Shown piece by piece: positions 37,278 to 48,501 of a DNA stretch of 64,000 nt. The DNA is from Paramecium tetraurelia (taxonomy: Eukaryota; Ciliophora; Oligohymenophorea; Peniculida; Parameciidae). The translations under genes and the position numbers were made by a program. The stretch lies in NCBI RefSeq assembly GCF_000165425.1, contig NW_001799029.1, positions 121,548-185,547 on the forward strand, read 5' to 3'. Under the pieces are notes generated by a model. It saw nothing but the letters and a program-made list of their open reading frames with translations. It ran no database searches and had not been told where the DNA came from. Position 1 is the stretch's first letter. Every line of letters starts with the position of its first letter.

Positions 37278-40200
37278 ATGAAGAGACTCGGACAAGCTCT
37301 GATCTTGATTTATTGGTTAACTCTACTTTAAAATACATCTGCAGCCTCGAACTCTCTGAGTGTTTCGAATGCTGCTTGTTCATGCACATAACTTCTAACT
37401 GAGAAAGAATGCAGAGAACGTAAATGCTATTGGAACAACAAAAAATGCTCTGTTTTAACAATAAACACTACCAATTATTGCGATTCGATAGGGATAGATG
37501 TCTGTAAGAGTACACCTGGTTGTGCCAATGTCTCAGAGAAGTGTGTTTCTTTTTCGGGATGCAGTGCCTACTAATACACAACCAATGAGACTTGCTAAAA
37601 TATCTCAATCAATTGTACAACTGATGGAGAACAGTGTATAGAATTAGATAAGTGCAGTAGTTACACAAATCAGGTGAGTTGCGTAAAGGATGAAAACGGG
37701 AAGTTTTGTTATTGGAGTACTGAAAAAAGTGTATGTCAATTGCCAACAACTTGTGATCTGTTGCCAATTACTTTGAACTCCGATTTATTATGTAGAGCTC
37801 AGATTAGTAGTTGTACCATGAAAGAAGGAGGTGGATGTGAAGCAAGTGGGGAGAAATGCGAAAATCAAAAATTGGAAGGAGCATGTGTCACAAGTTTAGA
37901 TCAAAAAAAGAATTGCATTTGGGATACAAATCAATGCAAAGAGAAAACATGTGTAAATGCCCCTATAACCAATATTACTCATGAATTATGCACTACCTAT
38001 CTATCTACATGTACAGTAAATGATGCATTAAATGGATGCCAAGACAGACCAGTTACATGTTCAGCAGCAAAGATTCAAAATAATTGTGTAATCAATAGTG
38101 CTGGTTAAAATTGCTATTGGAATAAAAACAATTCTAAATGTGAAGACAAAAATTGTGATAATGCCCCCGATGATTATACCACTCACGATAGGTGTTAGTA
38201 GTGGTTGAGTACTTGCACTCTTAAAACAGGAGGAGTAGGTTGTTAGACTAAATTGACTGATTGTACAAAATACACCACATCCAATCAATGTGCAAAGACC
38301 TTAGCTGGAGACGATTGTTTTTGGTATGAAACTAAATGTCTATTGAAATCTTGTACCAATGCTCCATCAACAAATATTAATCATGATATGTGCTCGTCAT
38401 TTTTACCTTCTTGTACTGTTCAAATTGACTTAACTGGTTGTGAGACCAAAAAGGCCACGTGTTCTCTATACACAAAAGAAGACCAATGTGTATCCTAATT
38501 GGATGGCAAGTTATGTATATTCTAGAATGATGCTTGCATAGAGAGAGTTTGCACTAATGCTTCTGAAGACTTAACAAACGAATAGGATTGCAAGAGATTC
38601 TCTCCTACTTGTATGGTCAAATCTAATTACAAAGGCTGCATTTTACAAGAATGCAAAAATATTGATACAAAGGATCGTTGTTCATTAGATTATCAAAACA
38701 AATAATGCTATTTTGGATTGCAATGTTAATTAAGAAGTTGTGCTAATGCTCCAACTACATATAAAACAGATGCGGAATGTCGATCTTTTCTCAATGAATG
38801 CACAGTCAATGAAGAACTCAAAGGATGCATTGAGAGACCCTCCTCATGTGATAAATTGAAGGAATAATAATGTACTAAATTAACTGATAATGTGACAAAA
38901 TGCAGTTGGAATGATGATGATGAGAACAATAAAGTATGTAGAAACTTGAATTGTTCAGATATTACTCCAGGAGCTTAAACAAATGCTACTTGTAGTGCCT
39001 TTGATCCATCTTGTACAGTTGCTGACAATCCCAGTCTATGTATGGCTAAACCATTGGGTTGTTCATTGATGGTCAATAGAGAACATTGTTTTGGAGTAAT
39101 ACTGGTAGATATGAAATCAACCTGCAGTTGGGATAAGGATCAAGAACTATGCAGAGATCGTTAATGTTCAGATGCTGATTCAACCCTAAAGACAGAAGCT
39201 GAATGTAGAAATTACTTAGCCACTTGCACTCTCAATTCTACTGGCAATGGCTGTGCAGATGAACCAGCCACATGCAAAGGATACAAGACAAAAGAAGTAT
39301 GCTAGAGTTTAGTATCCAATCCAAGCAATATTGTGTTATGTGGTTGGAATGGATGTGAAAGTAGAACTTGTTCAAATGCACCCATTTTGGCTTCAGGATA
39401 ACTGTACACTCATGTATCATGCAGTTCATATTTAAATACATGTACATTGAATGAAGATTAGACTGGATGTGTTGCCAAATTTACATCCTGTACTGATGTT
39501 AAGAGTTAAGTGTAATGTGGAGAAACAATCTTAGTCACTGGAACCAGATGTTATTTTGATGTTTCAACTGATAACTACTTCTGTAGAGACTTCAAATGTA
39601 CTGATGAAACCTCCTCATTAATGACCCATGCCAAGTGCTAGAATCTAAGTAATTAATGTACTCTTGCTGAAAGTGGAAATGGTTGTGTTGATCTCTTAAG
39701 TGCTTGTTCAGACATTAAAGAGTCCTAATAATGTGAAGGAATTGTTTTAAGTGGAAATCGTTTATGTAGTTGGGATACAAATCCTACTCCTGACTCTGAT
39801 ACTCAAATCCCAGTTTGCAAAGATAGAGCTTGCAAATTCAGTCCTCTAAAAGACACCTCAACTAATTGCGAGAAATACTTATCAACCTGCACTCTAGGTG
39901 ATCCAGATTTGGGATGCATTGACAAACCTGCATCTTGCAGTGGTCTAAATCAAAAACAATGCAGCAATGTCAAATTAATCAATGGAACATATTGTTCATT
40001 TGATAGTACCATAGTAGATGAAACTTAATAATGTCATGCTAGAATTTGTGCTGATGCTCCAACTAAGTATCAGACTGATGCTGATTGCAGAACTTGGCTA
40101 CCAAATTGTACAGTTAAATCTGATGAATCTGGATGTGTCGATGAACCTAGTGATTGTTCTTTAATGATGAAATTATAATGCTATAAACTATCTGTCAAAT

Positions 40201-43169
40201 CTGTTACTTGCTTCTGGAATGCCAATGCCAATCCTGCCAGTTGCAGAGTAGCACTCTGTACTGATGCAAGTACAAGTTTATACACAAGTGATGCTCTATG
40301 TAAAACCTATAGATCTGATTGTACTGTTGCTAAGGCCAATGGTTGTATTACACAACCAACCTCCTGTGCATCTCTGGATCAAGATCATTGTCCCAAAGTA
40401 ACTATCAATGCAGCAAGCAAAGAGGCAAGTGAAAATAAGTGCAGTTGGAGTGCCTCATCTACAGCCTGTCAAGATAGAGTATGCACTGATGCTCCCACCA
40501 CCATTATAACAGAAGAAGGCTGTAGAAGTTGGCTCAAGACTTGCACTCTTGGACTAACCAATTAAGGATGCATCACTGAGTAGACCACATGCGATTTAGT
40601 CTAAACATAGAATTAATGTTAAGTGTTATCCAATGGTACTAAGTGTGGATGGAATACAGGCTGTGTAAATAGAACATGTTCCAATGCTCCAGACACTTAC
40701 ATCAATGATGAATAATGCAGAACCTATCTTTCTACATGTACTGTCTAAGCAGATGGAACTGGCTGTGTTATTAGAGCATCCAAATGCACTGATATATTAG
40801 TAGATAAATAATGCATTAAAATAAGTGATAGTAAATTATGCCAATGGAATACAGTTAAATTGAAGTGTGAAGATAGAGCCTGTACTAATGCTCCGACTAC
40901 TCTAATAAATCATGCTATGTGTTTAGATTTCCTGTCTACTTGCACTGTCAAAGCAAGTGGAACTGGTTGTTAAACACTGCTTGATAAATGTTCTGCATAC
41001 ACAGTCATCAAGCATTGTGTATAAACATCAAGCGGTTCTGGTTGTCAATGGATTCTGATCTCAGGAACAGGATCATGCGTTGATGTTTATGAGAGCTGCT
41101 CATCCTATACTATAGAAGCATCTTGCACTGCATAAAGGGATAAATCCAAATGTATTTGGTTGAATGGATCCTGTTATAATCGAGAATGCCAACATGCACC
41201 CAAATCCTATTCAACTCATGAACAATGTCAAGAGTATGGAAATTGTACAACTAATGGGCAAGGATGTATAAATTATATCCCATGTGATCAATATAAATAT
41301 TCGGCTTCTTGTGTAAAAGGTCTCAATGGAAGTTGTATACTAGTTAACTAATGTCAAAATATTGGTTGTGATTTAGCTCCGACCACCTACAAGACTCACT
41401 CAGATTGCCAGGCTTTTCTTTCCACTTGTACTACGAATGGAAATGGTTGCATTGAAATCAAGAGATGCCAAGATGCCTATGTGGAAGAAGCCTGCAAGGT
41501 CAATGCAAGTCAGAAAGAATGCGCTTGGGTGAATGGAATTTGCTATGATAAAAGTTGTGATACTGCAGATGCAACTATCCAATCAGAAAAAGGATGTAGT
41601 GATTATTATCCTTAAGGCAATTGCACAACCAAAAAGGGAGGAGGTTGTGTTACAAAAGGTAAGTGTAAGGATGCACAAGTAGAAGCTGCATGCATTTCCT
41701 AATATGATGGATAGAAGTGTTCATGGCAAAATGGAACTTGTTAATTGAGATCATGCACAGACTTAATGGGTTATGATCATCAGACATGTAATACAGCCTA
41801 GGCTGACTGCACTACAGATGGATTTCAATGTACAATGATGAAAACATGTTCGAATACTTTGATTCAATAAGCATGCATAAAGGGAACTGATGGACCATGT
41901 AGATGGAGTGAAGACAAATGTCTTAAATACACAAAATGTTCTGATCTCATTTATTCTACCCATGTGGAATGCAACTCTATCCATCCTTAATGTACTACTA
42001 ATGGAATTAATTGTGTTGCCATAACTAAATGTTCTAAAACACCTAAAATTGCTTGTTTTATTGGTACAACCAATAATTCAATTGGAAAATGTATATGGAC
42101 ACCAATGACTGTGAAAGCATCAGCTCCATACTAATGTATTGACTTCACTGATTGTACAAATGCTCTATATCTAAATCACAATGATTGCTATAATTATTCT
42201 CTTGGTTAGTGTACAAGTGATGGTGTCAATGGTTGTATTAAATTGGATAACTGTGCAAAATATACTGTTTAATCTTCTTGCTTCATTGATAAAGCAGGAC
42301 AGTCAGTAAATTCAGCCGGAGCCATTACAGCAACAGGTAAATGCAAATGGTCAACTGATAAATGCGTTGCTTAAGGTTGTTCTGATATTGTTGGATCTAG
42401 TCATAGAGATTGCAATGGTTAATTGAGTACATGTACTTATAATGGAAAGAATTGCGTTGTGTAAGGTACATGTAGTGGTTATACTACAAATGATTCATGT
42501 ACAGTTGCCACAGGAACAGATGGAAAATGCATTTGGGATAATAGTGCTTGTTCAGCCATGAAATGCGAAGATTACCCAGTCACTTTATGTTCACTCTATT
42601 CATCCACTTGCATTCAAGATGGATCAACTTGTGTTTCACTTAAGGATTGCACTTCATACAAAACTCAAACAGCTTGTGATTATGGTAGTCCAACTAGTGT
42701 TTGTGCTTGGATTGTTACTACCACTAATAACAAAGGTAAATGTGTCGAAGTTACTACTTGTACCATTGCGACTGTCTATGAAAAGGCATGCAAGAAATTG
42801 TCTGATAGATGCTATTGGTAAACTATTACTGTTGCCAACTCAACAGAACATATCTGTGCTCCTAAAACTTGTGAGATACAAACTGGTACCACTTGTACTG
42901 GGTTCTATGATTGGTCACTTAAAACTTATACTGTCTGTTAATTCAGTGCTCAAGGAAAGTGTGTTTCTACTGATCCCACTAGTTTGTATTAGAATGATTG
43001 TCCACTGGCTACCTTATATTAATACACCTGGAATCCGACTACAAATAAATGCACTATTTGCAATGCAGTTCAAACCAACAATTCTACACAATAGAACCAA
43101 TCAAATACAACTGAAGATAGTTCAGCAGTCATCTTATCAATTGTAATTCTTCTTGGATTTGTAATTTGA
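37278..43169 (+). CDS. Surface antigen (immobilization-antigen family), GPI-type C-terminus
   Basis: A single intronless frame of 1,963 residues. N-terminal signal peptide MKRLGQALILIYWLTLLQ; then roughly 25 cysteine-periodic units of about 65-80 residues of the form C-x-N/D-A-P-x3-T-x3-C-x8-C-T-x6-GC-x6-C-x8-C...C-x-W, the pattern of Paramecium surface antigens; and a C-terminal Thr/Asn/Gln-rich stretch (NNSTQQNQSNTTEDSSA) followed by a hydrophobic end (VILSIVILLGFVI), as expected of a GPI-attachment signal. These proteins coat the cell and cilia and are subject to mutually exclusive expression. Units here are diverged; no near-identical central repeats, unlike several classical serotype antigens, and it is shorter than those (about 2,200-2,700 aa). 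Convergent with the phosphatase gene; the stops are 27 bp apart. Confidence 0.9.
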
Positions 43170-43196
43170 TTATCCATATTAATATAAATATATTTA

Positions 43197-43992
43197 TCAT
43201 TTATAATAAGTAGGCTGCATAAACTATGATGGCTATTTCTGCATTATTAATCTGCTGTCCATTGGCAATATGCGACTCTGAGGAAGCATCTAAGTCTGAG
43301 GAATAGCCTGTTGTCTAACCATCTTAAAAATGCTTTTCGGTTTAGCTTATGATTATTAATATTGTTGTTGTTGTTATTATTATTATTATTGCTGTTATTA
43401 TTATTGTTGTGATTATTAAAGTAATTTCTCATAGTTTAGTAGCTATTTCAAGAATCCTGTATTTGGATTCACCTGTCTTCTCTTGGATTTCAATTTCCAC
43501 AACGCCTTCTCCATATTCAAATTGTATTTCCTCATCAAATAAGCTACCACTATAGTGGGAGATCTGCTGATTCCCAGAAAACAATGAACCAGGATATTGG
43601 TGTGTTTCCTATGACGCTCAATAAAGTCGAATGTCTAATCTGCAAATTGCAATATATTATAATCATCCTTATCATGTGCTTCTACTACATGATGAAATTA
43701 AACCACCAAATCACTATATTGAACTGCTGTCTCCTGACTTGCCGTTAATACAGCCCTAATCTTTAATCTCTTAAGCATGTCAACATCCTTTGCTCCCTCA
43801 TAACCTCCTACATATATTCCCCCCTCCTCATGGGCTATTAAAATATCTAAACCAAATTATACTAGGCTCGACGATGCAGGTGATTGGATCAGGATCAACT
43901 ATTTATGGTACTGAATAAACGAACTTCAAATCTTCTAAAGGTATGGTTGTTAACACTATGCTTCTAGAGAAAGCATCTAAAGTTTGGGACAT
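43197..43992 (-). CDS. Dual-specificity protein phosphatase
   Basis: 257 residues, two exons; intron 43899-43920 (22 nt, donor GTTTAT). The catalytic domain spans about residues 45-190: GGIYVGGYEGAKDVDMLKRL (usual DUSP start), an acid-loop segment AHDKDDYNILQFAD, the P-loop VHCFLGISRSPTIVVAYLM (HCx5R intact: H-C-F-L-G-I-S-R) and KKALW-like helix followed by RRQVNPNTGFLKQLL. This is the compact DUSP fold that removes phosphate from Tyr and Thr/Ser, often of MAP kinases. The C-terminal third is a polyQ tract followed by a Gln/Met/Pro-rich tail ending QPTYYK. The intron is required to bring the first 24 residues into frame with the domain. Confidence 0.85.
43362..43409 (-). repeat. Poly-Gln codon tract in the phosphatase gene (16 codons)
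   Basis: Sixteen consecutive Gln codons (CAA, TAA and one CAG) just after the phosphatase domain, flanked by QQS and YQQS. Eight of the sixteen are TAA, i.e. stops in the standard code. Confidence 0.8.
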
Positions 43993-44357
43993 TTATAAGG
44001 ATTTTTAATTGATATATTATATAATATAATTCTCTTGAGATTTCAGAAACATTATTACAGAATTGTGTAGCATTTTGAATTTGAAATTGTTAAAATTTAA
44101 ATCTTCTGTGAATATTGGATTTCTTTCAAATAAAGATTTCTTGTATATTAAAGTGTGGTTGATATTGAACTACTTAGTATGGATTGAATTACTCAATATT
44201 AGAGATAGCTATAGATAGTAATTTAAGTGATCTTTTGACTGTAAGAGATAGGACGACTTAAAATGATCCTCACACAAATCGATAATCAACTACTTTAATA
44301 TTAATTTTGAATTTCAGACTGAATATAGAATTTTATTCATTAAATAAATACAATAAA
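43993..44357. other. Intergenic, divergent promoter region
   Basis: 365 bp between the divergent phosphatase and VPS9 genes; AT-rich with no recognised gene or RNA. Confidence 0.45.
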
Positions 44358-45458
44358 ATGGGGAATGTATGTTTATCAGAAAGTGAAGAGGTTTGGGAAT
44401 GGAAACATGAAATAAGTGAGTTATGTAAGAATTATTCCTTATTCCCTTGGTCACAGCAGATATAATTTTAAATTAGAAATATTGAAGCGGTTAGAGAGAT
44501 TCAGCTTAGAGACATCTATTTAATGAATGCCTTATTTTTGAATAACAAAATTGAAAATTCAGAATCAGAACATGCAACTATTAGTTAGAAGAACATGAAA
44601 AAATTCATCAGAAGAAGCGGACTATCAGAGCAGCAACTTGAATAGAATGATATCTCTTTTTCTGGTAGTCTCTTATCGGATACTCAATCCTACATATATC
44701 ACGAAAAGGCATGTCAGGTGAGTGAGGTAAGTATAAGGAGTATGGACTATTTTGCTCATTTCACAGACATAATTAAGTATCAAATCAAAACAAATGAGAT
44801 CAGCCATCTCATTAGGTTTTTCAAATAATCCTATTAGACAGATGAAACTTATTTGGATTCCTTCAAGGCATTTATAGATTTTCTTTATCAAAGTGTTGTC
44901 TCATATTATAAAATATTGAACTTCAAGTAAGAATTACCTCGATATTCTGGATTAATCAACAAAGACACTTTAATTAATTTCATTACAAATTGTCTACTTT
45001 AAGATAGGGAATTGTATGATAAAATATTTAACAAAATATCTGAGGAATTGTAAGATAAATGTTATATCACAAAGAAGATGATGATTGAAAATTAGAATCA
45101 ATCAACACGTGAAATGGGAATCTCAAGAGAATTTTAATTTCTAGATGAACATCAGCCATATTTACAACCAATCAGAATACTATAAAAAGTATAACAGAAA
45201 TAAGGACCTGCTAGTAAAGTCAAAGTTATATTGAAAATGTCTTAAGTGATTACATTATGCATGTCAAAAGGCAGAGGCAAAAGTCTATTAATAGCCACTG
45301 ATGACATGTTACCAGTCTTAAGATATGTTATCATCAAATCTTAAATCTACGATATTCATGTTCATATATTTATTTTATAGAATTTATTAACCCAAAATGT
45401 TCTTTCGAGTAACTTAGGGTTCTTTATAACAAGTTTGTAAGCTAGTATAGAATAATGA
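44358..45458 (+). CDS. VPS9-domain protein (Rab5-type GEF), N-myristoylation-like start
   Basis: 366 residues, intronless, ending Gln(TAA)-TGA. It begins MGNVCLSESE: Gly2 followed by Cys5 is a typical myristoylation/palmitoylation start. The C-terminal 150 residues carry the VPS9 pattern: LQKVQQKQGPASKVKVILKM (cf. sPxdKLxcIlnc), LLIATDDMLPVLRYVIIKS (the hallmark aDDfLPvLiYvilka) and NLGFFITSLQASIEQ (cf. GExxYylTnLesA). In the last motif both aromatic positions are Phe rather than Tyr. VPS9 domains catalyse nucleotide exchange on Rab5/Rab21-type GTPases at early endosomes. The N-terminal 200 residues are helical (WEWKHEISELCKNYSLFPWS). The gene has 180 bp to the next, which is convergent. Confidence 0.85.
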
Positions 45459-45639
45459 TTATCAATTTTTATTATGTTATATTGATATCTCATTATCTTG
45501 TTCAATAAAAAATATCGACATTAATAAACAATTTATTTTGAATGTAACAGTTGTAACTGTAATTAATTCTTTTTATGAGCAAACAGAAGGATTTGATAGC
45601 AATCCATGTATTAGAGATGTTAATAATTTATAGTTAAAT

Positions 45640-46303
45640 TCATATTTATTTTTTCAATTGATACAACACACTATCATATGTAAGAATGCATGTTGTATTT
45701 TAATCAAAAGTCTAATATTATTATATAACAGGACATTGAATTTTGAGTAGGAATTGTCTAAACACTAAGATGACCAATTCATTTAAGTAGATAGCTCCAA
45801 CACAAATGAATTTCTCGTCGTATCTACTTTTAATGGTATTTTCTATATTTTCTTCGATGTCCAAACCTGGAAAATAATATTTAAATACATTACATTTCCT
45901 GGACTGAAACTTAAGCTGCTAAACCTTGCAATATTCGTAACACCAGATAACAGATGCTATCGATTGTCACTGCTCCAACAAAATAATTAGAAGATTGCCT
46001 TAATTAAATTAAAGAATACTATAATTATTTGTGAATTTCTAAATACATTGCATTTCCATCCCCTCCAATTTCAATTACCTTATAATTAAAAGAACACACG
46101 CTTGGCTTCTTAAGTATAATGCATTTATTATCAATCTAAGTGATTTGCAATATCTCCCAATTTTTGATATTCTCCACTTCTCTTACGTCTTCCATTTCAT
46201 CCATTAAATTAGATGTTTCAGAACCCTGAGACAGTTGATAATAAACCTGGACATTTTCTTTCTATTTGTTATTGCTGTTCTTTCTAAATAGACACCCTCC
46301 CAT
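45640..46303 (-). CDS. Unknown protein with N-myristoylation-like start
   Basis: 212 residues, two exons; intron 45919-45943 (25 nt, GTG donor). It begins MGGCLFRKNSNNKQKE: Gly2-Gly3-Cys4 followed by basic residues suggests dual acylation and membrane attachment. The rest is a compact alpha/beta-looking domain (IGGDGNAMYLEIHKQLQ, FPGLDIEENIENTIKSRY, FICVGAIYLNELVILVFRQ) that I do not recognise. The extreme C-terminus is uncertain because an alternative 23-nt intron (GTCCTG...TTAG) near 45710 would give an earlier stop. It is convergent with the VPS9 gene, whose product has a similar acylation start. Confidence 0.6.
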
Positions 46304-46661
46304 TTTATATTGATTTTATATTAATAAAGTGTACTAATCAAAATCTTGAATGATATCAAATAATAAGTGAAGAAGATAACGTTTATCAATGCTATTGATA
46401 TATCTCTTAAATCTTAGCTTGACAATTCCATCTGATTTAATTATTCCTCAGCGAAAAACCATTTTAACAAAGTTCAGAATGAGAAAGTAAAAGAAGATTC
46501 AGATTAAGTAATAAAGGATTCCTTATATACATGCAATTCATATGAATTTTAAATGGTTGTGATAAGATGAAGAAATTATTTCTTAGATACAATCCTATAT
46601 TTCTACTGTTGTAAGTTTGACTGTCAGGTGTGAATAACAAATTCTTTAAATTATTTTTTAT
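46304..46661. other. Intergenic, divergent promoter region
   Basis: 358 bp of AT-rich DNA between divergent genes. A short frame starting MKKLFLRYN at 46568 ends after 17 codons and is not supported. Confidence 0.45.
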
Positions 46662-48294
46662 ATGTAAAATAAATCAAATACTTGTGCAGTGTGTTCACTC
46701 AAAACAACTTTTGGCTGTTCATAATGTAAATCAGTCTTTTATTGTTCTGTTGAACATCAACGACAACATTGGAGTGTTCATCAATAGTCTTGTCAATCAA
46801 TGAAAAACTAAGATAATAAATAAATAGATGATACTATAAGCAAGAGTCCTGCATCAAAGCCATTGAAATTTGAGATCTAACAAACTGTTCAACCTAAATC
46901 AGATAAGAAATTGATTATGAATGAAAGAGACATATTAATAGAGGATCATGATCGTTACAGATAGATTTCCATAAGATTGCTCTCCTAAAGGGATTATCAG
47001 GATGCAATCTAATAAATAAAGAAAACAATTGAATTTGCTTAAAAATTAGAGTTGATTGGTGGTAAAGAAGACACTTATGAGAAAATTGCAGATCAAATGC
47101 TATTGGTTAGAGGTATGTATAATGAGCATAGATTGTAGCTTAAATCAAATTGCTTGAATTAGAAACAGCCAGAAAAACACTTATCTCTATATTTGAGTAA
47201 GTGAAATTATTGACACAAACATCACAAAAGAATGATTAAGTGAAGGTCTCCAATATATTAAAAGTAATGGCATAATTGTTCTATGAAACTGGAGATCAAA
47301 GATAATGCGAGTTGGCCTATGTTGAATATACTTTAATGATTGAGAAATGTCATGGTGAAGATGTAAAAAATAATTATAATTCTAGAGCAATTCAACGGGC
47401 AATGCTTATTTTTTGGTTGGGACATTCTACTTGTAACACAAACATTACACATAAGCCCTAGCCTGTTTTAAAAGAGCCTTGAATATTCGGTCGAATATCA
47501 ATCCTAATGTGGAGAGTGTGAGTGATTGTTGGTATAACATGGGTGTAATCTACAAACAGTAAAATAAGAAAGATCAAGCCATCGACTTTTTAGAAAAAGC
47601 TTTAAAATTAAGGAGATAGATAATTGGTTAGAATTCCCTCTAAGCAGCAGTCTGTTTAGAAACTCTAGGGAGATTGCATATCTAATATAATGAATATCAA
47701 AATGCCTACAGTAGACTGTAGGAATGCTTTAATATAAGGAAGCAACTTCTGAAGAATCCTCAACATTAAGATATTGAGAGAGTCTCTAAACTGATTTAGA
47801 TTCTCTATCAGAAATTGCAGGATCAGAATTACAATAAATAAAATTCAACCTTACAATAAACTATTCTAGAAAACAATTTCAATAGGGTTTTGGAGATGGA
47901 GGAATCAGAGAAATAGGAGAAGAGCAATTCGTCTCCTTCAAGAAAGAGATCTTAACTTAAAACTGATTAGAAATTATCACAATTATTGAACATTTCTAGT
48001 AATCTTTTGGAATCTTTCAGCATTGATTAATTGATACAGTTGAAATTATTGCAATAAGAATTAGTCAAATACAAGAATAGATAGGAACAACAATAAATAA
48101 TTATTGATAGTTAGTTCATGAATACTTTATCGTCAATCCAATATAATTTGTTGAGAGAGCAGAATCCTCAAGTGTTTTAACAATTGCAAATTATCAAACC
48201 AGATGAATAATAGAGTGAATATGAAAGTGAAAGCAAACCATCCATCGATTAGAAAATGTATGCTTCAAATCAAGGTAAAATATAATTGAGATGA
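46662..48294 (+). CDS. MYND zinc finger + TPR protein
   Basis: 527 residues, three exons; introns 47113-47138 (26 nt) and 47363-47385 (23 nt). The N-terminus is a MYND finger: CAVC, then CSQCKSVFYCSVEHQRQHWS, then HQQSC, giving all C/H ligands in order. After a linker come TPR-like repeats (RLLSQRDYQDAIQQIKKTIE; AYFLVGTFYLQHKHYTQALA; CWYNMGVIYKQQNKKDQAID; LGRLHIQYNEYQNAYSRLQ) spanning about residues 110-370, then a Gln/Ser-rich coiled C-terminus. MYND fingers bind proline-rich peptides; with TPRs it is probably a scaffold. The end is uncertain: a 35-nt GTAAAA...ATAG candidate at 48276-48310 could replace the last residues by a tail ending SFRKLLN. It is followed 207 bp on by another TPR gene on the same strand. 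Confidence 0.75.
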
Positions 48295-48501
48295 TTATAT
48301 ATTTAATAGAGCATTCACAAAAGATTGTCCAACGTCTAGGAAGCTTTCGGAAATTATTAAACTGAAGTCTACAACAATCAAACTGTATTGCTATTCCATT
48401 ATTTTAGGATGTGAAGGAAAGAAGTGACTCCAGAAAGAAGACTTTTACTTTTTATCTAACTAAATAATGAATATTGTTAGTTATAAATTATTTATATTAC
48501 A

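Noticed and set aside
42619-43146. A 175-codon frame overlapping the surface antigen
   Set aside because: It is the +1 shadow of the antigen frame: Leu/Ile-rich, no Cys periodicity, and the antigen frame is uninterrupted through this region.
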